The notes beneath the pieces are model-generated. The model saw only the letters and a list, made by a program, of their open reading frames with translations. It was not told the DNA's origin and did not search any database. From Siphonodentalium dalli (taxonomy: Eukaryota; Mollusca; Scaphopoda; Gadilida; Siphonodentaliidae), in NCBI GenBank assembly GCA_032622095.1, contig CP136065.1:39561503-39625502 (forward strand): a DNA stretch of 64,000 nucleotides. The letters are read 5' to 3'. This document shows, one piece after another, positions 52,764 through 64,000 of this stretch (the stretch's first letter is position 1; every line of letters starts with the position of its first letter). Position numbers and translations under genes: made by a program.

Positions 52764-53093
52764 CGCCATAGTAGTGTTGTGTCTTGGATATGGGACTGCG
52801 TTTGTTAACACGACCAATGACTGTCCCCAATATCAACAACCCGTTTTCAATGTTGTGATAAATTTATTTGCCGCTAAGCAACATTTAGAAACATCCAATC
52901 ACTGATCTTACTAGTTCTTATCACATGTCTACAGCAAAATATCCAATCACTGATCTAGATCTTATCACATGTCACATTGCACTGAGTATTTCACAGCAGC
53001 ACGATTGTAATCACAGTGTCTTGGATATGGGACTGCGTTTGTTAACAAACGCAGTCCCATATCCAAGACACAACACTACTATGCGCAGCAGCT
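52764..53093. mobile_element. MITE with 47-bp inverted ends
   Basis: Left GCGCCATAGTAGTGTTGTGT then CTTGGATATGGGACTGCGTT, TGTTAAC; right mirrors as GTTAACAAACGCAGTCCCAT, ATCCAAGACACAACACTACT, ATGCGC. A second forward copy of CTTGGATATGGGACTGCGTT at 53020 abuts the right arm, making a perfect palindrome of about 60 bp centred on GTTAAC near 53043. Two ATCCAATCACTGATCT copies lie between. Confidence 0.8.
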
Positions 53094-53518
53094 AGTTAAA
53101 TAAATTTCCCGCTCACAAAATCCATTCCCCCATTCATTCACCAGTTTAAATTATTTAGATATGATGTACAAATCAAATAAATGCGATGTCATCCTTTAAT
53201 AACGTGTCGCATGTATCAGGTGAAGGTCATTCTTCAGTTACCTTCATCTTTAGCATTCCACGGTGTACTCGTTCCCCGACTCTAGAACACATTTAGCTCC
53301 CTGATTCCTCAAAGGTAATAGGGGTGTACTCGATCGTTGAAGTTTGTCAAAATAACAACAAAATAAATTTAATAGAGTGACTCCCCATATATTGCTTTAT
53401 TTTCTACTGAGTCTGAGAGTGAGACTACTTTTGATCGATAAGTATCACAACGGATTAATAGAGGACTTTTTTTACAGTCTGAGGAAATAATTCTGACTAA
53501 ATATTGATATAATCACAA
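53094..53518. other. Spacer, right part of the 52.0-kb repeat family
   Basis: GGGGTGTACTCGATCGTTG and AGTGACTCCCC correspond to 48710-48770. No gene. Confidence 0.5.
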
Positions 53519-53526
53519 CCGTGTTC

Positions 53527-54624
53527 TAGAGATGGGCGGTTAACCGTGGAATCAGTTCGGTTTCGGTTGTCGGGAAAAACCGGAAATGACAACCGTGGTA
53601 AGTTGGGAAAACCCGTAGTTTCGGTTGTCACAACTTCCTGTAATCATGGCAGAGCACGACGAACAAACGAGTCCTGTGTGGAAATATTTTTCAAAGAAAG
53701 ATAAGAAATCTAACTGTGCCGCCTGTAATATATGCAGAAAGGAGTTCGCATGGTGAAATCGCGCGACGAATTATTTACGTTGCTTCCGTGTACACCTATT
53801 TTCGCCGTAGTAAACACAACACAAGTCAGTTTATTTCTCATGTTCTTTTAATCATTAAGGCCGTACAAATACTCTGAAGGTGAATTTGATAATGAGGATA
53901 CGATATCAAAAGGTATCAATGATTGTTACCCGCAGTCCCTATTAGTTTTTATCACTGTTTGGATGTTAAATCGTCATATATATTTGTGCGCCGTTGATTA
54001 AAAATGTTATGCCGGAATCGGAGCCGGAATGAATTATACCGTTTGTCGGTAAACTGTTGAGAAATAGCACTCATTCAGGTGACTTGTATTGCCTATTGGA
54101 TGCATGTATAGTGGGTATAGTATTATGTTCCCTAAATATGGTAATAGGCATATAGCCAGATAATGTGATTGAGAGATTCGAGTCAGTTTTTATTTTCATT
54201 TTGTTGTTTATTTCAAATTTTATTTTTCAAATCATAACTATACACATATCTAGTCACACACATTAGTTTTATGCCAATATAAATGATATCATTATATTAT
54301 TTCACACTTATGATCATATGATGCTGAATTGCAGTCATACACAATACACAGACTCACTTGCATTCTAGCACTGCCACTCGACATGGACATTAACAATATA
54401 CATGTAATAGTAACAATATGATACATAATTTACAATTATAAAAGGACATGTACCTCACAAGTTATGGTGATAAAATTGGTGTGTTTTCTTTGTAATATGA
54501 TGAAGCATAATTAGATTTTGTTCGCATTAGTCATTTTTATTAATAAAAACCGAAACCGAGACTCAACTCTTTTTCCACAACCGAAACCGAAACCGAGGCA
54601 AATTTTCACAACCGCCCATCTCTA
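53527..54624 (+). mobile_element. hAT element with exact 8-bp target duplication and BED-finger remnant
   Basis: CCGTGTTC at 53519-53526 and 54625-54632 flanks ends TAGAGATGGGCGGTTAACCG and CAACCGCCCATCTCTA. Near the left end an ATG-led frame (53646) reads MAEHDEQTSPVWKYFSKKDK then KSNCAACNICRKEFAW before a stop: the start of a BED zinc finger (W-x-Y-F ... C-x2-C), the usual N-terminus of a hAT transposase. The rest of the transposase is gone, so the element is non-autonomous by internal deletion. Its right 400 bp are shared with 45302-45706. Confidence 0.85.
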
Positions 54625-54632
54625 CCGTGTTC

Positions 54633-55028
54633 AAGTGTCCATGTCATCCTGAAGCTATTCGGAAAGATGTACATTACTTTTGACAGGAACAAGTCCTTGT
54701 CGTGTGGTAGAATCATACAAAACGCCAAATTATGGATTTAAATAATTGTTGTCGATAATTTTATGAGTATCAACAAATCGGTGTAATTTCTTGTGAAAGT
54801 ACCTATTGTCGCGGTTGAAGCACCCACTGGTGCAGATATTTTGCAAACGTCCAAAGTGTTTTCCTGATTTAAAAGTCTTTTTGTTTCTCTTCCAATGCAA
54901 TGTGCAATGTTTCTCTTTCCGGGTAACTTTTCAACAAAAACAAGAAGTAGAAGAAGATATTGATTAATAAATTAATAAAACATTGATTTTTCAACTGTCA
55001 TTATCGTTATTAGTCTGTTGATTGACTT
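54633..55028. other. Spacer, nothing recognised
   Basis: No exon or repeat structure seen. Confidence 0.4.
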
Positions 55029-57356
55029 AGGCCTAAAAAAAAATACATTTGTTTCCGCTAACGAGCTGAAAAAAATTAGGGTAGGTAGGTAGGCTTAACT
55101 TTTTATTTTTTTTTAATTTATTTTTTTCAGTATCTTTAAAAATAACTGTATAATACTTAAGAAATAAATACACGGTGTAGAGGTGTGTATGGTCAAGTTG
55201 TACCACAAAAAACTGATTGTAGGACGACGCGTAGCGGAGTCCTACAATCATTTTTTTGTGGTACAACTTGACCATACACACCGATACACCGTGTATTTAT
55301 TTCTTTTGTAATACGACTGAAAGTTTATGGTCACAATTCGACTGAATAGTCAACGAAATACTGCGCTTTTTCGGTCTCAGGTGAGAAAACATTTCGTGGT
55401 GTAATTCGTATTGGGCGTACTCGATTTCTTTGCATGGAGTACTCTAGTAATGTCTTGTCTTGTTATGAAATTCCCCCGTTGACTTTTCGAGGCACCTCTT
55501 CTAGAAATAATCGTTGTGATTGGCTAAAAAACGATGTGTTTTCAGCGGCGCCCGTGCGTTTCATTTAAATTGTATAGGACATACGATTGCGGTCATTTCT
55601 GTTTTTAACGTTGTTGGGACAACATGAATATATGATCATCGACTATGGATAATTTCCTTACACAAAGCGATCTAAATGATCTAGTTTACTAAACTAATCT
55701 TATTCCCCTTCTGTACTTATTCCCCTTCTGTACTGGTGAACAAACGCTTTCATTTTCAACTTGATTCCGAAATATCGAATATGATCGAGATTCGAATCGA
55801 TGAATGCACAGCCCGGCCCCATGGATTTATTTTGTCATTTAATATACTTATTAAGTAACTTTCTTTGGTCGTAACATATATCAATATACCATAACATCAT
55901 TTGGACCATATTCATTGGCAACCAAACTGGTTTCAAGCGACAAATCGCTAGAAAATTCGCAAGATTGTCAAGATGTAGCAAAATTCAAAGGGTTACGGGT
56001 GCGGGTGTACTCCGTTGATGCCCCGTTTGCGCGGAGTTAGAAAAGACGGGAAAAGTCGCGTGCGGCGATCTGAATAAACCGATTTTTTTCGTGGTACAAT
56101 TGGAAAAAGTAGAATTGTACCACAAAACTGGAACGAGATAGCCATGGTAACTCGGGCCGCTGGCCAATCAGGACATGGCTTTTAAGCATAGTTAGGCAGG
56201 GTCGTATTACAATTGTCAATAACCCAAACTATTCACTTCTTAGCCCCAATCAGGTTAACCCAAATGACAGAGGAACTAAAAACTCCAATTCAATCTTACA
56301 TATGCTTCAATATTTACATATATACTATTCTATATACTAATATAGTCTTTGATAATCCTAATATTTCCCATATGGTCTGGCGACAACTGGAGTCAGTCCA
56401 GCACCACTGCACTGTCACATATTGGAGTGACCGTCTTGTACCGATCTCTTAATGATGGCTTCACAACCCCACCTTCTCCTCCGCATTCGGTGAAGGATCT
56501 AGGTTTTTTTGGGGACACCTGTTTTTGGGCAATGATATGCCAAAGACATAACCTGAAGGCCTGAGCGGAGGAAGGTTTGGGAGGGGTGACCCCCTGCTGA
56601 TGGTGGGGGTCCTCCCCCTGGAAAATTTTTGAAAATCCATTGCATTTAGAGCTAATCTAGGGCACTTTGAGTCAGTATTTTGAATTTTACTGAGAGGTCA
56701 ATTTGATCAAGTTTCTCAAGCATAACTTTGGAAATTTTTATATATGTATGGATTGGAAATGCTTATAACTTATTGTCAGATATCTTTTGGTTCAATGGAT
56801 TATGCTTATCATGCTTGAAATGAGACTTACCATTATCACTCTAATTCATACAATAGGCTATTTTATAAAATTCAAGTGAGACACATACATAATATACTAC
56901 ATGTAGTACAGAAACAATGTCTATTTAGTTAGTATTTACTGTGTTAATTTTTCATTTGGTATTATGAGATCCGACCTGATAACCAGGTTGATTCGATCAA
57001 ATTGTTAATGTTCCTGTACTGTATTTGATTGAAATACTGAAGTCTGAAGGCTGAATCATAACAAACCTGAACTGAAACTATTTGATGTTTTCACAGATGA
57101 AAGCTATATAAAGCCAAACATACTTTACAGTATGATTCCAACTGTTAAACTTAAAACTTTTTGTAAACTAAAATTTCTTATGTCAATATATATAAATGTT
57201 TTGCATCTTGTTATGATATGAATTAGGACCTTTTTTGTTTTGTTTTTTTTGGACCAATTTATTTTTTTTGCAATGGCAATAAAAAGTTTAGGGTCGGGGG
57301 TTTAAAATAGGGTCGGTCGGGTTAGCGGAAACAAACGTCTTTTTTTTTTAGGCCTT
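55029..57356. mobile_element. 2.3-kb TAGGCC-terminal inverted-repeat element
   Basis: The left end TAGGCCTAAAAAAAAATACA then TTTGTTTCCGCTAACGAGC, with AATTAGGGTAGGTAGG inside. The right end CAATAAAAAGTTTAGGGTCG then GGTTAGCGGAAACAAACGTC, TTTTTTTTTAGGCCTTA. Family of 8114-9513. Inside are a 65-bp-arm hairpin (55159-55305) and a pair of inverted TTGTAATACGAC words (55305 and 56200), probably an older insertion. No transposase was recognised. Confidence 0.7.
55159..55305. repeat. Near-perfect hairpin, arms of about 65 bp
   Basis: The left arm AAGAAATAAATACACGGTGT, GTGTGTATGGTCAAGTTGTA pairs with the right arm TACAACTTGACCATACACAC, ACACCGTGTATTTATTTCTT. The loop is CGACGCGTAGCGGAG. A shorter related pair (GTGGTACAATT / AATTGTACCAC) occurs at about 56090-56122. 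Confidence 0.9.
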
Positions 57357-58274
57357 ATATTTATGCATAACCCAAACATTTACAAAACATATAATATTAA
57401 TCTACATACAATATTTTAATTAACATTATGGATGTAACCAGAATGTAAATGAATAGGGGATTGGAATACTAGTTAATCAGTCCGGTATCATATATTTTTT
57501 GGCGAAAAACTGTGTTTATACTAATAAAACGGGTACATGATAGGAATGTGATCGGACCACTCATTTGGCTTGTATTGAAGACTTATTTTGCTGGTCGCTA
57601 TTAGAAGTAAAATTGAAAAAAATCAGCATGGGCAATGGAGGAATTAAGTTGTTGGATAGATGCATTGTATTGCCAGCCGAAACACCAAGGGCTATATATA
57701 CATGTATATAGTATTACTGTCTAGAAGCCATGATTTTGCGACTATTCAATATGAATTACAAAATATTCTCCCATGCATCAGCCCAAACCATAGGCGACCC
57801 AGTGATTCCGTGGGCTTATTGCATGGGTATGTCCAGCGGGCTAAAATCATCATGTCGCCCAGATAATTCACTATCATTTGCACAGACTTTCAGAAAATAA
57901 GTTCACTGTTCTGTCCAAAGAAGCTTTGATATTCCAACACTAACCCTCCATAGTACTAGTATACCGCTATTTTATTGAATGCTATTGTCACTCATTCCAT
58001 ATAGGCCCAGTATAAACTGGGTCCAGAAACGTGTCATTTTGAATGTAGTATACGCAAAATTTTCTGCATCCCACCTACCAGAGGGGGGTTAATCCCCCCT
58101 CGAGGGGATTAAGTGCTCTCCCCCATTTACCACTTCGCCGCTCGGATGATGCTATGCATCATATATACAACAATACATAGCACCCCCCCCCCCTTTAAAA
58201 TTTTCTGGATCCGCCACTGAGAACATTCAACCTGCCATTCTATTCTTAAGTAATTCACTGTCATCCATTTGCAG
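57357..58274. other. Spacer, nothing supported
   Basis: The 68-codon frame at 57660 shows no domain. A CCCCCCTCGAGGGG word and a short C-run lie near 58095 and 58183. Confidence 0.4.
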
Positions 58275-58348
58275 GACGAAAACATCAGACAACCTGGACT
58301 GTCAAGCTCTTTCTATTGGTGAAACATAATGAGGATTATGTTCCTGGG
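58275..58348 (+). CDS. Possible exon of the YqaJ gene region
   Basis: Between CATTTGCAG| and |GTGAGA: RKHQTTWTVKLFLLVKHNED then YVPG, 74 bp. Good splice signals. Its phase (ends at 0) does not match the next exon (needs 1), so at least one exon between them is missing or this one is spurious. Confidence 0.35.
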
Positions 58349-59547
58349 GTGAGAGAGCAGTCTAGACTGCAGCGAAATGGCCTTGGTGATTATATAATTA
58401 TCAACATCTATACTATTAAATAAAACACAACTTTGTTTGTCTGGCTGGTCAATCATTGCTGAAAAATTGTATATAGGGGTAATTTGACCTGTGAAGCACT
58501 ATTGGATAAGTCCCGTTCATCTCACATGTCTTAAAAGGGCACTAATATTTTATATATATTGGCTAGAGGTGACCTAACGGTTGGACACTCGGAGCTGAAC
58601 TAATTAATTTAACTAAATAATTGTTTATATTCCCAAAATGATTGCAATCTGGTCAGTGAAAATTGATACACTGGGTTAAATTGGCCGGTAGATTGTCATG
58701 ATATAGATGCAGTTGTCCTGATTTAAAGGGCGAAATATGAGCAAGAAAGTGCATTCCTATTCAGCTTAGAAGATATGTATGAAAATTGGTAGATGGGTAA
58801 CCATAGGGGAATGTATGACATGGGATAGGCACCCTTGACCTCAGATGACTTAAAGGGGGACTAACAAAGTATATGACCAATAAAAGAGTGTTTATTATCA
58901 GTCTAGAAGATTGGTTCTGTTGACCTCAAATAATTTAAAGAGATATTCTATGTTTTAATAGTAATTATCAAACAACCTATTCGTGGTTGTCATTGTCAAT
59001 GCACAAGTTACCCGATTATACATGAATATAGCAAAATTCAGCATAGAATAACTGTTTTTTTGTAGAAACAGTCCTGTGCATGATATACCGGGATATTGCT
59101 GTGAGTTTTAAACTATCAGCGATATTTTAAATTAGAAATATTTTACAGCCCCAGCAAGTCCCCAACACTATTTACCTTGACCTTGTAAGCCAGTGTGTTC
59201 TCTAATATATGCGAGACTTCCTATGGGAGACTTACATATACGAGAGAGTGCACTGGCACATGATTTTTAATGCAGCATCATCGCAGCTCCCGTCATGAAA
59301 GGGTTATATGGCATTGAATAGTAATACAGCTCTTCAGGCTTATCAACATATGCAGACCTGATGCAAGTATCTATTATCAATTATTGTTTGTACTTTGTTA
59401 GACAAGTCATAAAAGTAAATAAATATTTAAAATGATTCTAAAAGGAAGATTAATTGCAGCCACCAGCCCTTATTTATCTTTCGAGAAGTGACAAATGTAT
59501 TATGCTGATATTGAGTCAATTAAAATGATATCCTAATTAATTTGCAG
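58349..59547. other. Intronic/intergenic stretch with a diverged hairpin
   Basis: 59190-59259 (CCAGTGTGTTCTCTAATATA, GCGAGAC.., GAGAGAGTGCACTGGCA) is a diverged form of the TTAA-MITE hairpin, with a CTCCCGTCATGAAAGGGTTA end near 59307. Otherwise AT-rich. Confidence 0.5.
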
Positions 59548-59822
59548 GAAAACCTAAAATAAGTCTGCCCTCTATAACAGAGCGGAATGATCATCCGATA
59601 ATCGTTGACAGAGATCTCACCAAGAGAGGTTTTGAGCTAAAGGTTATGGGACTATATCCTGATGTCGACAAACTACAACATGGCTTTGACCTGGCAAAAG
59701 CTGACCAGGGTCGGCGGCTAAATTTTGTGGCAGACTATACCACAGTTGCGGAATTAGAATCTCTTGTTGGACAAGGGAAAGTTTACATAATTCCACAAAG
59801 AGATTTGTTGCCATCAATACAG
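59548..59822 (+). CDS. Internal exon, unknown domain
   Basis: Acceptor AATTTGCAG|, donor CAG|GTACTG. Frame after two bases: KPKISLPSITERNDHPIIVD, RDLTKRGFELKVMGLYPDVD ... VYIIPQRDLLPSIQ, open for 91 codons with balanced composition. This is one of the more convincing exons in the window, though I cannot name the domain. It precedes the YqaJ part by 1.75 kb on the same strand, so it is probably the same gene. Confidence 0.55.
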
Positions 59823-61572
59823 GTACTGTAACACATACATGTAATTCCTTACGAATTATCAATATATATTATCAATACACAATTCCAGGGATTTTTCTGC
59901 CTATTTTGGGAATGGGTCCGGGGTCCCTTCGAATTGGGATAAATTTGTCTTTACAGACCAAATTTGGGAATTTTCCATGTTTTAGAAAAATTCAATTAAT
60001 CAAGTAAATAGTACTAATACCGTAATTTTCGGTGTATAACGCGACTGTACACGTGTTTTATATAAATCAGCAATTTATTTGGAGGTATCCTCCCTCTTTC
60101 ATAAATGCGCTGACTGGTAGAGGGGAGGTAATTCGCATGCTAAGCTAATAGTTAGGTTGCCGCGTGTACATTATACAATGCGGGCTTCCGATATCACTGA
60201 TTTACTATGGGTTTTCAGCTGCTTATCGATCGACTGAGTGTAAAAAACGTCGGAAAAAAATTATAATTATTCAATAAACCTGATGGTATTATCTACCTGC
60301 CTGCAATTGGGAATAAAGGTGCCTCTTTCCCATTAGGAATGGGGCCGAATACCAGACCCTGAGGACACCTAAAAAAAATCCCTGAATTCTTTACGATTTT
60401 GAGATAGCAGTTTACTCATAAAACACAATAAAATAACAACATAATAACTACATACTATCATAGACGAGTATAAAAAGCCCGCCTTGGAAAATTCTCATAG
60501 GCAGGCTGTAGATGAGCAGCCCGCCTGGAGATTTCCAGGCCTGATCCAATGGTCACTAAATACTTTTATAATGATTTTCGGGGTGACCACCAGATCATAT
60601 TTTTCCAAATTTGTTACAGAACATGGCTGCTGGCAACCATCTTGGATTTCACATTTGAATCCAACGGTACACCCTGCAGCTGACAATTATTGGAGAACTG
60701 TTTTAAAAATTGACAGGCATGTTCAGGATTACTTCTAGATCAAATTGAATGATATTAAACCATATAAAGACATGGCTAATGGCAGCCATCTTGGATTTTA
60801 CTGTTTGCATCACTAAATGCTTTTAAAATTTTAACTTTCCGCATTCTTTATCAATCCATTGACTGTATTGTACTTATGCCATTATCCCTTCTCCGATTTG
60901 AGCTACAGTGTCGTTGACAGTTTCATTCATAACAGGGACATGGGGGGGGCCCTAGATGGGATGCAACAAAAGTTCCATTACCCGGTAGTTTGATAAATAC
61001 CTTAAAAAATTTCTTTCACATGAACATGAATGATCCATTGAGTTTTAGTTTAGGTGCAATTGAATGTAGAGTTTTAACATTGAAGCCTTGATCAGGTGTG
61101 CATCCCATTCGACCAGTTTTCAATACATTGTTATTTGGCTCAAGGTAAAGCATATTTGGGCAAAAATAAAATGTGATTAAGCAGGATAAAAACAATTATT
61201 AACGAATTAAAAATTGTTATTTTATGAACAAATGTATTTTTAAATTGGATTTGCAACAGAAATAGAACATACAGGTCAGATTTACAATGCAGAAGGAATA
61301 TCTTAAAAATTAAATTGAAATTTACTTAACAACAAAGTGAAATTTGACATCATTATCAATTTGAGCCAAAAAAATCACTATTATCTGCCATCACTATTAT
61401 TAGGCACCTTAGAGTAATGGTACATTCAAGATAATCTTATAACTTTTTTTTTTTTTTAAATATATCACATGTCTGATTTTGTTTTCTACTTTTTTGCCCC
61501 TGCCCCACCCCAAATCAAGATGTATTTAAACTCGCATATCACCTTTAATTTTCCACCTTCTTTGTTTTTTAG
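59823..61572. other. Intron-like stretch with dispersed repeats
   Basis: Copies of CATGGCTGCTGGCAACCATC / TTGGATTTCACATTTGAATC at about 60620-60690 and GGCTAATGGCAGCCATCTTG at 60775, i.e. the same repeat as at 15.3 kb. GGGAATTTTCC-type and GGGATTTTTC words lie at 59889-59985 and 60310-60385. No exon seen. Confidence 0.5.
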
Positions 61573-63026
61573 GTGCTAAATTTGATCCAGTACCATTGGA
61601 GGAAGTGAAACTGTGTGACAGAAATAAGGAAACGCGAACATCAGTGGGAAAGCATGAGCCTGTGAGAGTTCTGACATCATGTACGACCTATGACCGAGTT
61701 ATGAGATTGAAACATGACCTATTGAATGCAAACATCAACCACCGATAGTGCATCTCCTGAGTATGAGGAGAGATTCAGGCCTTATGAACTAAGAACAATG
61801 TCACCCCCGAAAACATTACCTGGTAAAGGAAGTGACCTTAATCCGGATCTGGTATTTTTCTGTGAACTTACAACAGAAACCACTCGAATGCCAATCCCTG
61901 AAATGCCTCACATGCAATTCCAGAGCACAAATACTCAGGGGTATATCAGGGAGAAGATCAGATTTATGAACGATTGCAAGCTGACCCCCATAGAAAGGAA
62001 AAAAATTCTGAAATCACAATGGGTCAAGGCAATAATAAAGAATGGCTTGAACAACGGAAAGGATCCATAACATCAACCAAGTTTAAGCGTGTTGTTTCAT
62101 TTGTGAATAATGGAAACTCTTCCCCTGATAATCTGGTGTCAGATATCTTGGGTTATAAATCCCAAACCTTTAAAAGTGTTGCAATGGAGTGGGGAACACA
62201 ACATGAGTCTACTGCAATAAACAAGTACATTCAGATTCATTCCAAGGATAAATGTAAACTTGATGTCTTGCCACAAGGATTGATAGTGCACCAAAATTAC
62301 GCCTATATTAGGGCATCACCGGATGGCGTTGTAGTGCGCGACTGTGAAAAGTGTCCAAAAAAATTGATTGAGGTGAAGTGTCCGCACAAGCAAAGACACA
62401 TGTCCCCTGAGGAGGCAATTCAAAAAAAGGAAATTAACTATATTTCTTTTGATGCTGAATCCGGTGTCTACAATCTTGTAAAGAATCATCAAAGAGGTTA
62501 TTTTGAGCAAGTGACAGTTCAAATGGCATGTGCCTAAGTCAACCAAATAGACTTTGTCATCTGGACTCGTAAAGGACTTCTCGTGATCCCAGTTGAGTTC
62601 GATGAGACATAATGGGTAGGATCACTGTTGCCTGCAGCACAAACATTTTATTCTCAATTTCTTGTTCCTAAAATTCTAACTTTCTGTATAAAGTTGAAGC
62701 TGAAACAAGACAACGCATTAAATGTTTCTTCATCAGGAAATGATTCTTCATCGGGTGAATCTGTGTCGGACATCGATGATACATCAGCAAGTATTAGCAG
62801 TGTTGATGAGCAAAATATTGCTGCACCAGTAATAAATGTAAAGAACCCAAATGTTGACTCACCAACCAATGGACATTCTATGCTAGCATGTGCAAAATAT
62901 TGTAAAGACAAAAGGGCCCCAAACTATTCAAGAGTGAAAGGACATTCTGTGGAACTAACTTCTACGGAAATCCATTCAATCTTAACTCTTATACATAACT
63001 CATTGGGAGTTGTTCAGTTACATTGA
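61573..63026 (+). pseudogene. YqaJ-type (lambda-exonuclease-like) recombinase domain protein, with frameshifts and two in-frame TAA stops
   Basis: After the acceptor TTTTTTAG: AKFDPVPLEEVKLCDRNKET... to 61735, then out of frame ERFRPYELRTMSPPKTL... to about 62025. The YqaJ domain follows from KEWLEQRKGSITSTKFKRVV, with nuclease residues in AMEWGTQHESTAINKY, YIRASPDGVV and KKLIEVKCPHK. These carry the E ... D ... E-x-K active-site pattern. The same frame passes TAA at 62535 and TAA at 62608 while still encoding QIDFVIWTRKGLLVIPVEFD and AAQTFYSQFLVPKIL, the expected end of the domain, then a Ser/Asp-rich tail to 63026. Such genes are multicopy in marine invertebrates. Confidence 0.75.
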
Positions 63027-64000
63027 CTTATTATTTCTAGTCATACTATTTCGTGCAATTGGGCAGTACTCTCAAGGCGAAGCATCAAGACTCTTCTTGT
63101 TATATATATTCATATAAGTTGGAATAGCGGGAGAATTGTTAGATTCCACAAAATAGTATATTATACGCTTCCCCACTCACTTAAGATATTATTCAACAAA
63201 AATTCATATTAATAATTGTTTATTATAAGGCTGTGTGACATAGCAGAAAGATCTATATTTCTTTGCTTCAAATTTGTGAATTGGTTAACTTTCTGAGCTG
63301 TCATTGGTTTTCAGGAAATTTCGACGTTCCATCCTCAGGAATTCTGTCAGTCCATTTATTGGATCTAAGGAATTCTCTCTATATATAAGTTGCGTTGTTC
63401 CTAACGTCAGTGTCATTTGTAATACAACCTATGACGCTTAGCGCTTAAATCTTTTCAGTTCATCTCGCCTCCATATAGTTAGTACTGTGAACTTATGTCC
63501 GAACCAACATCAATATTTCCACTAATTTTCCAATAAGTTCAAATCCATATCAACATTTCCCACAGGGTTTGACATACCGTATAAAGATACATACATGTAG
63601 CTCTACATTGTCTGTAGTTAACTTCCAGCTTTATACACAGTCAACATATATAAAGTCCGCATCAGACTCTTTCATTGACTGTACTGGTTGCCCGTAGATC
63701 AAAGTCGATGCCTATCAGGAACAACACATCTATACTGCCATTAGTGTTATTATATATTTATAGTAGTTATTACTGCTGTGATATCATCTACTCACCACAT
63801 AAAATAAAGAATGATACAAATGTACATATTCTAAAGAATAAACTTCATCAAGTTCAACTCAATTCTCAGTTGTCCACCCGACCCCTGGACTCACTCGGTA
63901 AAATCGAGCGAGGCATTGGGTGAAGTGACCACTCATAGACCTAGACTACAGCTCCAAGCAGACTTGTATATATAGGCTACAGTCCAACTCCGCTGTACAT
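63027..64000. other. Right-hand spacer, nothing supported
   Basis: AT-rich sequence with TATATATA runs. The 82-codon frame at 63675 has no domain. Confidence 0.45.

Noticed and set aside
62316-62911. Minus-strand frames over the YqaJ gene
   Set aside because: Antisense shadows of the + strand coding sequence.
1-64000. tRNA, rRNA or SINE genes
   Set aside because: I looked for A/B-box pairs and cloverleaf-like ends and saw none that I could support by eye.

Overview
The window is AT-rich animal nuclear DNA. Short exons are flanked by GT...AG signals, introns are long, and mobile elements and minisatellites dominate. Several dispersed repeats are types I associate with molluscan, especially bivalve, genomes: a CCCC-rich 'cAACGAAGTTAGGGG' repeat with GTCCGTC runs, and a 'GCCATCTTGGATTT' intronic repeat. 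A bivalve or other lophotrochozoan is my best guess, but it is not proven. I found no complete intact gene. Almost all coding signal is on the + strand.

Layout. 0-14 kb is repeat-dominated: a TTAA element end, TAGCTA-rich minisatellites, the bivalve-type repeat, a 5'-truncated LINE on the minus strand, and foldback elements, plus a small ORF at 6.9 kb behind a perfect NRF-1-type site. 14-17 kb holds a TTAA palindromic MITE and a few orphan exon-like pieces. 17.1-19.4 kb is a decayed RecQ-type helicase fragment followed by about ten 144-bp repeats that look like the last third of an SRCR domain, then a Cys-containing tail exon. Related segments recur at 34.8-36.7 kb and 41.9-43.9 kb. 19.8-24.8 kb is the best gene of the window: a multi-exon SAMD3-like / coiled-coil / BEN-domain gene whose first visible exon carries several frameshifts. 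26-31 kb has a BED finger, a terminal exon of an unknown family, and repeats.

31.1-33.6 kb and 37.0-40.5 kb are two related BED/hAT-type transposase genes, both decayed and both carrying younger MITE insertions with target duplications. The second hAT gene lies inside the SRCR repeat array, so 34.8-43.9 kb is a layered record of insertions. 44.6-45.3 kb is a DIRS-type gag-like ORF cut off by a hAT-family element. 46.7-48.4 kb is a block of palindromic minisatellites. 49-57.4 kb contains several terminal-inverted-repeat elements, among them a 1.1-kb hAT element with an exact 8-bp target duplication and a BED-finger remnant. 58.3-63.0 kb has scattered exons ending in a YqaJ-type nuclease domain whose frame contains two TAA stops.

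There is no pathway-level cooperation between these genes. What unites the window is recurrent insertion, tandem amplification and decay of multicopy invertebrate families (RecQ, SRCR, SAMD3/BEN, BED-hAT, YqaJ, DIRS). Family calls rest on motif recognition by eye, without database searches.
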